DNA of 64,000 bases from an uncultured Oscillospiraceae bacterium (GTDB lineage Bacteria; Bacillota; Clostridia; Oscillospirales; Acutalibacteraceae), in the NCBI GenBank assembly GCA_902492455.1, contig CABULH010000004.1, forward strand, positions 62,001 to 126,000, read 5' to 3'. Position 1 is the stretch's first letter; every line of letters starts with the position of its first letter. Of this stretch, positions 52,857 through 60,558 are shown in pieces. The notes under the pieces were generated by a model that saw only the letters and a list, made by a program, of their open reading frames with translations, ran no database searches and was not told where the DNA came from. The position numbers and the translations under genes were made by a program.

Positions 52857-53825
52857 TTAGTATTTGTTCCATTCCACCTGAACCGATGCGGGCGCAGGCA
52901 CATCATCCGCCATGCCCAGGTTATGCATCAGTTCCTGTGCCGCGTTGTACCCCATCTTTTTCTGTCGGCTATTCATGGACGCAACCTCAATAATGATGGC
53001 CAGGTTCCGGCCGGGCTTGACCGGAATGGTAAGCATAGGAACCTTTATGCCCAGAATATCCGCATATTCGTTGTCCAACCCCATGCGGTCGTATACCTTT
53101 TCATTATCCCACTGTTCCAGCTGAATAACCATATCGATTTTCTCCGTCACCTTGACGGCGCCCATACCGAATATCCGGCGGGCGTTGATAATACCGATGC
53201 CCCGCAGTTCGATAAAATGGCGGATATTTTCCGGCGCCGATCCCACCAAGGTTTTGTTGGATACCCGGCGGATCTCCACCGCATCGTCCGCAATCAGCCG
53301 GTGGCCGCGCTTGACCAGCTCAATAGCGGTCTCACTCTTTCCCACGCCGCTGTCGCCAACCAGCAGGATACCCTCGCCGTACACCTCTACAAAAACGCCG
53401 TGGCGAGTGATCCGCGGAGCCAGCTGCACATTCAAGAAAGCGATCAGCGCCGCCATAAAACCGGATGTGGTATCCGGCGAACGAAGCAGCGGTACGCCAT
53501 GGGTTTCACAGCTAGTCTTCAGTTCAGGGAAAATTTCCAGGCTGCGGGATACGACGATTGCCGGCGGCTTGTGTCCCGCCAGCTCATCCATTCGCCTGCT
53601 CCGCAGTTCCGGCGCCAGATCCTCCAGGAACCCGTGCTCACTTTTGCCCAGCACCTGAATTCGGTCGCTGTCGAAATAATCGTAATAACCGCTCAAGGCC
53701 AAGCCTGGACGATTGACATCGCTGCAGGAAACCTCCAGTTCCTCCGGCTTAGCCGGCAAACAGATGGGTTCCAGCCCCAGTTCTTTCATGATGGCCGCCA
53801 GCGATACGCTGAATTTCTTTGCCAT
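52857..53825 (-). CDS. hprK: HPr kinase/phosphorylase
   Basis: A 322-aa bifunctional enzyme that phosphorylates HPr at Ser46 and so controls catabolite repression. N-terminal domain (1-125), then P-loop GDSGVGKSETA, the RGHRLIADDAV stretch and the signature LRGIGIINARRIFG. CCTCCT-type ribosome site (AGGAGG). First gene of the series down to dnaE; its upstream region has an extended -10 and an 11-bp inverted repeat. Confidence 0.96.
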   Translation of the reverse strand: MAKKFSVSLAAIMKELGLEPICLPAKPEELEVSCSDVNRPGLALSGYYDYFDSDRIQVLGKSEHGFLEDLAPELRSRRMDELAGHKPPAIVVSRSLEIFPELKTSCETHGVPLLRSPDTTSGFMAALIAFLNVQLAPRITRHGVFVEVYGEGILLVGDSGVGKSETAIELVKRGHRLIADDAVEIRRVSNKTLVGSAPENIRHFIELRGIGIINARRIFGMGAVKVTEKIDMVIQLEQWDNEKVYDRMGLDNEYADILGIKVPMLTIPVKPGRNLAIIIEVASMNSRQKKMGYNAAQELMHNLGMADDVPAPASVQVEWNKY

Positions 53826-53894
53826 ATCCTGCCTCCTTTAATGGGAGCATCCGTCTGCAGTGTATAAATCCCCGCAAACGGCGCATATAAAATA

Positions 53895-53900
53895 ATCATA
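53895..53900 (-). promoter_or_regulatory. extended -10 promoter of hprK
   Basis: On the minus strand TGATATGAT gives an extended -10. The -35 region falls inside the inverted repeat at 53909-53940. Confidence 0.5.
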
Positions 53901-53908
53901 TCACAAAA

Positions 53909-53940
53909 GTTTCGCAATTGTCTGCAGATAATTGCGAAAC
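53909..53940. promoter_or_regulatory. 11-bp inverted repeat over the hprK -35, candidate operator
   Basis: GTTTCGCAATT and AATTGCGAAAC are perfect reverse complements separated by 10 nt (gtctgcagat, itself holding CTGCAG). The repeat covers about -18 to -50 of the predicted hprK start. No T run, so not a terminator. The binding factor is unknown. The rest of the 316-nt gap (53941-54082) shows no gene. Confidence 0.6.
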
Positions 53941-54082
53941 ATATCTCCCGTAATCCTTCCGGCAATTACAGGCCCTGTCCATTATATCGTATTTTTTCTT
54001 AAGTTTAAAGAGCCGAACGAGAAAAAAGGTCATATCTTATGGATTATTCGTCAAATTTTAAGCACATCTTCATTTCCTGGAC

Positions 54083-54111
54083 TTGATTGCAGGGCTGGTT
54101 CCGTGTAAAAT
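54083..54111 (+). promoter_or_regulatory. sigma-A promoter of the glycosyltransferase gene
   Basis: TTGATT (54083-54088) and TAAAAT (54106-54111), spacer 17 bp, 30 bp before the ATG. Confidence 0.75.
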
Positions 54112-54141
54112 GGTAAGGCATCAATGTGAGAGGGTGTTCAC

Positions 54142-55338
54142 ATGAGGAAACTCAACATCGGCTTGTTCAATGATTCTTTTCCGCCAACCATCGACGGCGT
54201 CGCGCAAACCGTGAAAAATTACGCCACCGTGCTGCAGCGCAACCACTGCAATGTTACGGTGGTTACCCCGGAATATAAAGGCGTAGAGGATCGGTATCCT
54301 TTTGATGTATTTCGTTATCAGTCTGTTCCGCTGGACCGGCGCATTGGCTATCGGGCCGGCAACCCCTTTAATCCCGATACCCTGCTGAAGCTGCGGTCCA
54401 AGCGGTTTGATCTGATGCACGTTCACGCCCCCTTCGCCTCATCGGTGCTGGTGAGCAACCTCAATCACCGCCCCAAGGTTCCGGTTGTCCTCACCTATCA
54501 CACTAAATTTGACATCGATATTGCCAAACGAGTCGCTCTGCACGGCTTTCGGAAGATCGCTATGCGTTTTCTGCTGGAGAATATCAATGCCGCGGATGAG
54601 GTATGGGTGGTGACCGAGGGCTGCGCCCAATCCCTGCGGGATGTCGGCTATCGGGGCAACTATATGGTAATGGAAAACGGCACTGATTTTCGCTATGGCC
54701 GGGCCGCGCCAGAACAGGTGGAAGCGCTCAAAGACAAATATGGGATCAAAGAGGATGAATTTGTTTTTCTTTTTGTGGGCCGGATGATGTGGTACAAGAA
54801 TGTACGGCTGATTCTGGATACACTGAAAATTCTGCGCAGCAAGGGCGTTCCTTACCGGGCGCTGATGGTGGGAGACGGCTATGATGCTCCTGCTATCCGG
54901 GAATATGCCGCCCAACAGGGATTGGCTGATTGTGTGACCTTCACCGGCCCTGTTTATGACCGGGAGTATCTGCGGGTTTTCTATTCCCTGGCTGATATGT
55001 TTCTCTTCCCCTCCACCTATGATACCTCCGGCATTGTGGTTAAGGAAGCAGCCGCCTGCGACTGTCCCACCCTGTTGATCCGGAACAGCTGCGCTGCAGA
55101 AGGCGCGGTTCACGACGTTTCCGGCTTCCTCGCTGAGGAACGGGCCGCCGACTGCGCCGCCGTGATGCTGGATGCCTGCCAGAGCCGGGAGCATCTTTCG
55201 CAGGTAGGAAAAAATGCCGGGAAGGATTTGTATCTTTCCTGGGATACAGCAGTGGCCCGGGCTTACGCCCGTTATGAAGAGATTCTCAACCAGTGGCCGG
55301 GCCCCCTGCCTTATAATTCCAAACATCGGCGGTATTGA
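54142..55338 (+). CDS. GT4-family glycosyltransferase
   Basis: A 398-aa GT-B enzyme, GAGAGGG before the ATG. N-terminal acceptor domain starts IGLFNDSFPPTIDGVAQTV, as in diacylglycerol glucosyltransferases; HVHAPFASSVL and TYHTKFDIDIA lie in the same domain. The donor domain carries FVGRMMWYKNVRLILD and the EX7E-like region FPSTYDTSGIVVKEAA. A membrane glycolipid synthase is the best guess (diglucosyl-diacylglycerol type), but mannosyltransferases look alike. Single-gene unit with promoter and terminator. Confidence 0.88.
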   Translation: MRKLNIGLFNDSFPPTIDGVAQTVKNYATVLQRNHCNVTVVTPEYKGVEDRYPFDVFRYQSVPLDRRIGYRAGNPFNPDTLLKLRSKRFDLMHVHAPFASSVLVSNLNHRPKVPVVLTYHTKFDIDIAKRVALHGFRKIAMRFLLENINAADEVWVVTEGCAQSLRDVGYRGNYMVMENGTDFRYGRAAPEQVEALKDKYGIKEDEFVFLFVGRMMWYKNVRLILDTLKILRSKGVPYRALMVGDGYDAPAIREYAAQQGLADCVTFTGPVYDREYLRVFYSLADMFLFPSTYDTSGIVVKEAAACDCPTLLIRNSCAAEGAVHDVSGFLAEERAADCAAVMLDACQSREHLSQVGKNAGKDLYLSWDTAVARAYARYEEILNQWPGPLPYNSKHRRY

Positions 55339-55356
55339 TCTGCCAACGTTTGCTGT

Positions 55357-55391
55357 TAAAGACCCAGGATCATCAGAATCCTGGGTCTTTA
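55357..55391 (+). terminator. terminator of the glycosyltransferase gene
   Basis: 14-bp stem TAAAGACCCAGGAT / ATCCTGGGTCTTTA with a 7-nt loop; short T-rich stretch follows (GCTTTATG). Confidence 0.8.
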
Positions 55392-55406
55392 GCTTTATGC
55401 GCACTC

Positions 55407-55435
55407 TTGTCGATACCGTTCTCTCATGATACAAT
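55407..55435 (+). promoter_or_regulatory. sigma-A promoter of the luxE-luxC operon
   Basis: TTGTCG (55407-55412) and TACAAT (55430-55435), 17 bp apart, with extended TGA before the -10. The start codon is 158 bp away; the leader holds a TTGACAA/TTGTCAA inverted repeat 25 nt apart. Confidence 0.6.
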
Positions 55436-55593
55436 CAAGACGGATTTCATCTGTTTTCTATGTCATCGATTGACAAAAAACTCTCCTGATGCCGTTGCCT
55501 CTTGTCAACCTATGGTACCTTCATCCAGGTAAGCGATGAAAAATGGCGTGTGCGGATTGGCGCATGCGAGGTTTACTGAAAGGAGGCATCCCT

Positions 55594-56733
55594 ATGGATT
55601 ACCGCCGCAGGCTTTTCACCTATCCCGAACCCTATGATCACTCCTCCACTGACAGCATTTTTCTGGAAGCAATCCGCAGCAACGCCGCTCATCATATAAA
55701 ACATTGCCCAGAATACGCTGCCATCTGCCGGGAAGAGAACTTTGCCCCAGCGTCCATGCGAACTATGGAAGACTTGCAGCATCTGCCGGTACTCCCTACC
55801 CTTTTCCTGAAAACCCATCCACTTTCCTCATTGGAAGGCCGTAAGGCCGGGGTGCAGGTTTCCAGTTCCGGAACCGGCGGCATCCAAACGCGGATTCCTT
55901 ATGATTCCCGCAGTTTGTATTGGGGGCTGCGCATGGTACTTCGTCTCACCGCCTATCACAAGCTGCGTTCCCTGCGCCCCGTCAACTATCTGATAATGGG
56001 ATATAAGCCCAGCCGGGACAATCCTGTGGCCGCCTCAAAGACAGCCTTCGGCGCTACTCTGTTTGCTCCGGCCCTCCACCGCACTTACGCTCTGCGTCAT
56101 GAGAATACGGGCGTCCAGGTTAATATGAACGAAATGAAGAAAGCGCTGCTGCGTTATGCCCGTACCCCCTTTCCCGTGCGGTTTATGGGCTTTCCCGCCT
56201 ATACCTGGTTCTTTCTGCAAGAACTGAAAAAAGACGGCATACGTCTGCGGCTGCATCCCCATTCCCGGATTATGCTGGGAGGCGGCTGGAAGCAGTTTTA
56301 TCGGGAGCAAGTGGATAAAGAGGCGTTTTACGCTCTGGTGGAGGAAATTTTGGGATTACCGGACAGCCGCTGCAGCGAATTCTTCGGTGCGGTGGAGCAT
56401 CCCGTTCTGTACTGTGATTGTCCCCGGCACCATTTTCATCTGCCCATATACAGCCGGGTGCTGATCAGGGACGTGAAGACCCTGACGCCGGTTCCCGACG
56501 GCACACCCGGTTTGGTGAATCTCCTTACGCCTATGGTGGAAAGCGCTCCTCTCACCAGCGTGATGACCGATGATCTGGGTATCCTCCATGATGGCCGAGA
56601 ATGCGGCTGCGGTATCTCCTCTCCCTGGCTGGAGATCATCGGACGAGTGGGGATGCCGGACATTAAAACCTGCGCTGCTGGTGCCGCCGCGCTGCTTCAA
56701 GGCGCTTTGGCCGAAAAGGAGGTGCAGCCATGA
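55594..56733 (+). CDS. LuxE-like acyl-protein synthetase
   Basis: A 379-aa member of the LuxE family (PF04443), start at MDYRRRLFTYP after AAAGGAGG. LuxE activates a fatty acid with ATP and hands it to LuxC. The adenylate-forming features are visible: VSSSGTGGIQTRIPYD (ATP loop near residues 90-105), FMGFPAYTWFF, LGGGWKQFYREQV, YCDCPRHHFHLPIYSRVLI, and MTDDLGILHDGRECGCG. Overlaps luxC by one codon (ATGA), so the pair is made together. No luciferase (luxAB) or LuxD thioesterase is nearby. Confidence 0.88.
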   Translation: MDYRRRLFTYPEPYDHSSTDSIFLEAIRSNAAHHIKHCPEYAAICREENFAPASMRTMEDLQHLPVLPTLFLKTHPLSSLEGRKAGVQVSSSGTGGIQTRIPYDSRSLYWGLRMVLRLTAYHKLRSLRPVNYLIMGYKPSRDNPVAASKTAFGATLFAPALHRTYALRHENTGVQVNMNEMKKALLRYARTPFPVRFMGFPAYTWFFLQELKKDGIRLRLHPHSRIMLGGGWKQFYREQVDKEAFYALVEEILGLPDSRCSEFFGAVEHPVLYCDCPRHHFHLPIYSRVLIRDVKTLTPVPDGTPGLVNLLTPMVESAPLTSVMTDDLGILHDGRECGCGISSPWLEIIGRVGMPDIKTCAAGAAALLQGALAEKEVQP

Positions 56734-58013
56734 TCCTGGCAGAAGGGAAGCTCTACCCTTCCGAAAAAAGCAGCGATATCCTGGCCGCTCTGCCGGCGGC
56801 TCTGAATGCCACGCTCTCGCTTCCTCCGCCGGATATTCTCGTAGTGGTGGAAGCCCTGGATCGGTTTGCCGCCCGGATTCGCGGCGGCGCCTATGCGGAT
56901 CGGCTGCAAAGCCTGCTGGACACAGGTATCATCACTTCGGAACAGTTGGTGGACGCCGCGGCGCTGTTGGAGCGGAAAAGCCTGCTCTGCAAGCTGGAAA
57001 CCGAGCTGGGCCCGGATTTTCTTTCCGCTGTTCAGCGCACACCGCCTCATGCATCCCGTTCCTTAACGGTAAAACGAATGCCTCTGGGGGTGCTTTTTCA
57101 TATCGCGGCGGGCAATGCGGAGGCTCTGCCCGCCTACAGCGTGGCGGAAGGACTGCTGATGGGCAACGTCAACCTGTTAAAACTGCCCGCTGCGGACGAC
57201 GGCGTATCCGTTGCCTTGCTCAGAGAACTCCTTCTTCTGGAACCACGGTTAGCGCCGTATGTCTATGTGTTCGATACGCCGTCCAGCGATTTGGATACCA
57301 TGAAAAAGCTGGCATATATGGCTGACGCCGTGGTGGTGTGGGGCGGTGACGAAGCGGTACAAGCGGTTCGGAGATTCGCGCCGCCTTCCATTTCCATTAT
57401 TGAATGGGGTCACCGCCTTAGCTTCGCTTATGCCACCACGCAAGCCGATGATGAAGAACTGGCCGGGCTGGCCCGGCATATATTTCAAACCAATCAGCTG
57501 TATTGCAGCTCCTGTCAGGGAATATTTGTGGATACTGCCGACACGGCAACGCTGGACGCCTTTGCTGCCCGCTTTCTTTCCTTTCTGGATCAAGCGGGCT
57601 GTGAGGCGCCGCCCCGGGATATCGGAACGCAGGCTCAGATCACCCTGCAGCAGTGCCGAATCCGTCTGGAATCCATGTTTTCTTCCGCACGGATTCTGAG
57701 GGGGGCTTGCGGCAGTGTTACGATTGGCCTGGATCATCAGCTGGAATTGTCTCCGATGTTCGGCAATGTGTGGATCAAACCCCTTCCTCGCACCCAACTG
57801 GTGGAGGCTCTGCGACCATCACGGGGATATCTGCAGACGGCAGGCCTGCTTTGCGGGAAGGAAGAGCGCGGGGAACTGGCCCGGCTGCTTTGCCGCGCCG
57901 GCGTAAACCGGGTTACCTATGGGGATGATATGTCCCGCCTCTTTTGCGGCGAAGCCCATGACGGCCGTTATCCGCTGCAATTGTATTCCAGAATAGCGCA
58001 AACGGAGATATAA
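56730..58013 (+). CDS. LuxC-like acyl-CoA/acyl-protein reductase
   Basis: A 427-aa NADPH-dependent reductase of the aldehyde-dehydrogenase superfamily (PF05893). GVLFHIAAGNAEALPAYSVAEGLLMGNVNLLKLP is the usual LuxC core (given here in two parts by its GN and KLP residues), VWGGDEAVQAVRRFAPP the nucleotide region, and LYCSSCQG holds the catalytic Cys. It reduces the LuxE-bound acyl group to a fatty aldehyde. Without luciferase, the aldehyde must go elsewhere, for example to alcohols, wax-like or ether lipids. Confidence 0.9.
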   Translation: MILAEGKLYPSEKSSDILAALPAALNATLSLPPPDILVVVEALDRFAARIRGGAYADRLQSLLDTGIITSEQLVDAAALLERKSLLCKLETELGPDFLSAVQRTPPHASRSLTVKRMPLGVLFHIAAGNAEALPAYSVAEGLLMGNVNLLKLPAADDGVSVALLRELLLLEPRLAPYVYVFDTPSSDLDTMKKLAYMADAVVVWGGDEAVQAVRRFAPPSISIIEWGHRLSFAYATTQADDEELAGLARHIFQTNQLYCSSCQGIFVDTADTATLDAFAARFLSFLDQAGCEAPPRDIGTQAQITLQQCRIRLESMFSSARILRGACGSVTIGLDHQLELSPMFGNVWIKPLPRTQLVEALRPSRGYLQTAGLLCGKEERGELARLLCRAGVNRVTYGDDMSRLFCGEAHDGRYPLQLYSRIAQTEI

Positions 58014-58105
58014 AGGCTATAAAAAAGCCGCGCCTTGTGCTATCCGGCAAACTTTGTCCGCTTAAAAAGCGTTTGTCCGGGCACCCTATCATGGAGGTGA
58101 TCAGG

Positions 58106-59005
58106 ATGCATGGGCAAACGACAAGCCCTTATCAAGGGCTGGGTAAAAAATGCTCTTATTTCGAAGGGTGGTATTTCAAACACGTCTGCGGCAGCCGCCT
58201 TCTGGCGTTGATCCCCGGTATTCAAATGGATCAGGACGGCAGGCGCAGCGCCTTTATCCAGATAATCGGCAATGAAGGCGTCTGGCAGGTATCCTATCCG
58301 TTCTCCGCTTTCCGCGCCTCTTCACGCAGGATGGCTGTGCAGATCGGAGACAGTGTATTTTCCGACAGCGGCGTCAAGCTGCATATGGAAGGCCCCGGCC
58401 TTTCCCTCCATGGCTGTATTCGATATGGCTGGATGTTGCCTCTGCGATACGATATCATGGGGCCTTTTCGTATGCTGCCGGGAATGGAATGCAGGCACGG
58501 CGTCGTCAGCTTGGGCCATGAGCTGGAAGGCACAATCCGTCTGAACGGGCATAACCTTTCCTTTACCGGCGGAACCGGCTATATTGAAAAGGATTGGGGA
58601 CGCTCCTTTCCCAGCCGCTATCTATGGACTCAGTGCAACACCTTCCCCGGTGAACGCATATCCGTGATGGCGGCGGCAGCATCGATTCCACTAACGGGAT
58701 TGCGCTTTCCTGGATGCATCGCGGCGGTGCATTATCAGGGACAGGAATATCGTCTTGCCACCTACTGGGGCTGCCGCGTGTCCCGGCAAACAGAGGATAT
58801 GCTGATCCTTTATCAGCGCCGTTACCGACTGGAGGCTCAGCTGCTCTCCTCCGCCCCGCTGCCTCTGCTGGCTCCCGACCGTGGCGGTATGACCCGGACC
58901 ATCTACGAACATGCTGCCTGCCGGGTACGCTATCGCTTTTGGCAGAACGGTCATCTGCTTTTTGATTTAGAAAGCGATACCGCCGGATTTGAATCTGTGC
59001 GATAA
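58106..59005 (+). CDS. tocopherol-cyclase-family (lipocalin-like) protein
   Basis: A 299-aa protein resembling PF14249: CSYFEGWYFKHVCG at the start, GGTGYIEKDWGRSFPSRYLW in the middle, and a two-lobed beta-barrel pattern throughout. Start at MHGQTTSPYQ with GGAGGTGAT 8 nt upstream; a frame 23 codons longer includes that ribosome site and is rejected. Plant members cyclise prenyl quinols, but bacterial ones are of unknown use and may just bind hydrophobic ligands. Being 92 nt after luxC, it could bind or change the fatty aldehyde product. No signal peptide. Confidence 0.8.
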   Translation: MHGQTTSPYQGLGKKCSYFEGWYFKHVCGSRLLALIPGIQMDQDGRRSAFIQIIGNEGVWQVSYPFSAFRASSRRMAVQIGDSVFSDSGVKLHMEGPGLSLHGCIRYGWMLPLRYDIMGPFRMLPGMECRHGVVSLGHELEGTIRLNGHNLSFTGGTGYIEKDWGRSFPSRYLWTQCNTFPGERISVMAAAASIPLTGLRFPGCIAAVHYQGQEYRLATYWGCRVSRQTEDMLILYQRRYRLEAQLLSSAPLPLLAPDRGGMTRTIYEHAACRVRYRFWQNGHLLFDLESDTAGFESVR

Positions 59006-59024
59006 GCAGAAAGGTTTCCTTGGA

Positions 59025-59052
59025 ACCCATTGCCCCCTTCCGGCATAGACTG
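59025..59052 (+). promoter_or_regulatory. sigma-K-like promoter of the second small Cys-rich gene
   Basis: AC (59025) then exactly 17 nt then CATAGACTG (59044-59052), one mismatch from AC-N17-CATANNNTA. Same layout as at 38110-38137. Confidence 0.5.
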
Positions 59053-59088
59053 TACTAATCCCCAAGAAAAAAAGGAGGCAATTCTATC

Positions 59089-59229
59089 ATGTGTTTCAAC
59101 AATCTGTTCGGCGGCGGTAACTGCACCTGGATCCTTTTCATCATTGTTCTGATCCTGCTGTGCAATGACAACGGCAACAGCTGTGGTTGTGCCGGTGCTA
59201 ATGACAACGGCTGTGGCTGCGGCTGCTAA
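59089..59229 (+). CDS. small Cys/Gly-rich hydrophobic protein, copy 2
   Basis: A 46-aa protein, AAGGAGG before the ATG. MCFNNLFGGGNCTWILFIIV matches copy 1 (38169) over the first 20 residues at 12 or more positions; then LILLCNDNGNS and a CGC-AGANDNG-CGCGC tail. Seven cysteines. As in copy 1: N-terminal MC, LFGGG, one membrane helix, Asn/Gly turn, Cys-Gly tail. Not part of the lux operon since it has its own predicted promoter and terminator. Confidence 0.75.
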   Translation: MCFNNLFGGGNCTWILFIIVLILLCNDNGNSCGCAGANDNGCGCGC

Positions 59230-59237
59230 TTCTCTAT

Positions 59238-59277
59238 AAAAAACGGTCCGGATACATCGGTATCCGGACCGTTTTTT
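59238..59277 (+). terminator. terminator of the second small Cys-rich gene
   Basis: Perfect 18-bp stem, AAAAAACGGTCCGGATAC / GTATCCGGACCGTTTTTT, 4-nt loop, at 59238-59255 and 59260-59277. Confidence 0.92.
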
Positions 59278-59292
59278 ATCCTGGGTTAGACG

Positions 59293-60310
59293 AAAATCCA
59301 CGCTCACGCGAGAGCGATGTATAGGTCTTGTCAATGCCGCTGCCGGTGATGCGATTTCAAACCACGCCCCCATGTGGGGAGCGACAGATTTCCGGTGCTC
59401 TTAATGCCGTTATTTCTCAATTTCAATCCACGCCCCCGCGTGGGGAGCGACGCCAAGGCAGATATCCCGGAGCAGATCTTCCGTATTTCAATCCACGCCC
59501 CCGTGTGGGGAGCGACTATAGGTCTTGTCGATACCGTTACCCGCCACCCGATTTCAATCCACGCTCCCGTGTGGGGAGCGACCAATAGCCGCTGCCAAAA
59601 GCGCAAACAACACAGGATTTCAATCCACGCTCCCGTGTGGGGAGCGACGTTGAAAGGCTGTCAGGATGCGGCGCGGCGGGGTATTTCAATCCACGCTCCC
59701 GTGTGGGGAGCGACCTTATGACGATGATAATAGTTCTATATTATTGCCATTTCAATCCACGCTCCCGTGTGGGGAGCGACAGGAGGAGAGAAAACTGTCA
59801 CCCTTAGCATTAATATTTCAATCCACGCTCCCGTGTGGGGAGCGACTCAAGACGCTCCGGCTATTATTAAGATTTTCAAGATTTCAATCCACGCTCCCGT
59901 GTGGGGAGCGACTTGAAGGCAAAGTTCGGACTGACAAGGAGAACAAATTTCAATCCACGCTCCCGTGTGGGGAGCGACATGTCAAAGGCAACACATACGC
60001 CGGGCGAATATCTATTTCAATCCACGCTCCCGTGTGGGGAGCGACAAGCGTCGGAAAAGCCCGCCGGAGGATAAGCGATATTTCAATCCACGCTCCCGTG
60101 TGGGGAGCGACCCGCCATCTGATTGACGATAAAATCAACCACAGAATTTCAATCCACGCTCCCGTGTGGGGAGCGACCGGATCGCGGCGATATAGACCGA
60201 GACAGATTAAGGATTTCAATCCACGCTCCCGTGTGGGGAGCGACTTTAGCTGTACGAGCATTATAAAGCCAAAGTATCATTTCAATCCACGCTCCCGTGT
60301 GGGGAGCGAC
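59293..60310 (-). CRISPR. CRISPR array, type I-C-like repeat, 15 repeats plus a decayed terminal one
   Basis: Fifteen 32-bp repeats begin at 59354, 59420, 59485, 59551, 59617, 59683, 59749, 59815, 59881, 59947, 60014, 60080, 60146, 60213 and 60279, with 33-35-nt spacers. On the minus strand each begins GTCGCTCCCC and ends CGTGGATTGAAAT, the usual type I-C (Dvulg) form, so the array is read from right to left. Twelve right-hand copies are identical; the three leftmost carry changes in the stem, and a 26-nt relic (59293-59318) lies beyond them. This decay marks the left as the old trailer end. No cas gene is in the window. Confidence 0.96.
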
Positions 60311-60400
60311 TGCAAACGCGCACAAACCACTCGCTTCCTTTCAGTGCCGGTTCGACATTTTTTGCACAAAAGAAAGCAAAACATCCGATGTTCTACCTTT

Positions 60401-60428
60401 ATTCTACCACAATCCCGTGCGTTTTCAA
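60401..60428 (-). promoter_or_regulatory. CRISPR leader promoter
   Basis: TTGAAA (60423-60428) and TAGAAT (60401-60406) on the minus strand, 16-bp spacer, with TGG before the -10. It gives a leader of about 85 nt before the first repeat at 60310. Confidence 0.6.
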
Positions 60429-60507
60429 GGCATTTTTCGGCGCGAAAGTCCGGTGCTTTTTATGGGCGCTTCCCCTTCGCACATTTTTCCCTTTCCTTAA
60501 TATCTAA

Positions 60508-60536
60508 CAAAGCCACCCGATCAGCGAGTGGCTTTG
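60508..60536 (-). terminator. terminator of the cysteine desulfurase gene
   Basis: 9-bp stem CAAAGCCAC / GTGGCTTTG with an 11-nt loop and a short T run on the minus strand. Confidence 0.55.
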
Positions 60537-60558
60537 CTCTGCTTATTCAAGGGAAGAT

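Noticed and set aside
55594..58013. A bioluminescence locus
   Set aside because: Only the fatty acid reductase part exists; no luxA, luxB or luxD homologue is within the window.
60311..60558. Cas genes or anti-CRISPR next to the array
   Set aside because: The leader side holds only AT-rich leader, a promoter and the desulfurase terminator; no frame of useful length.
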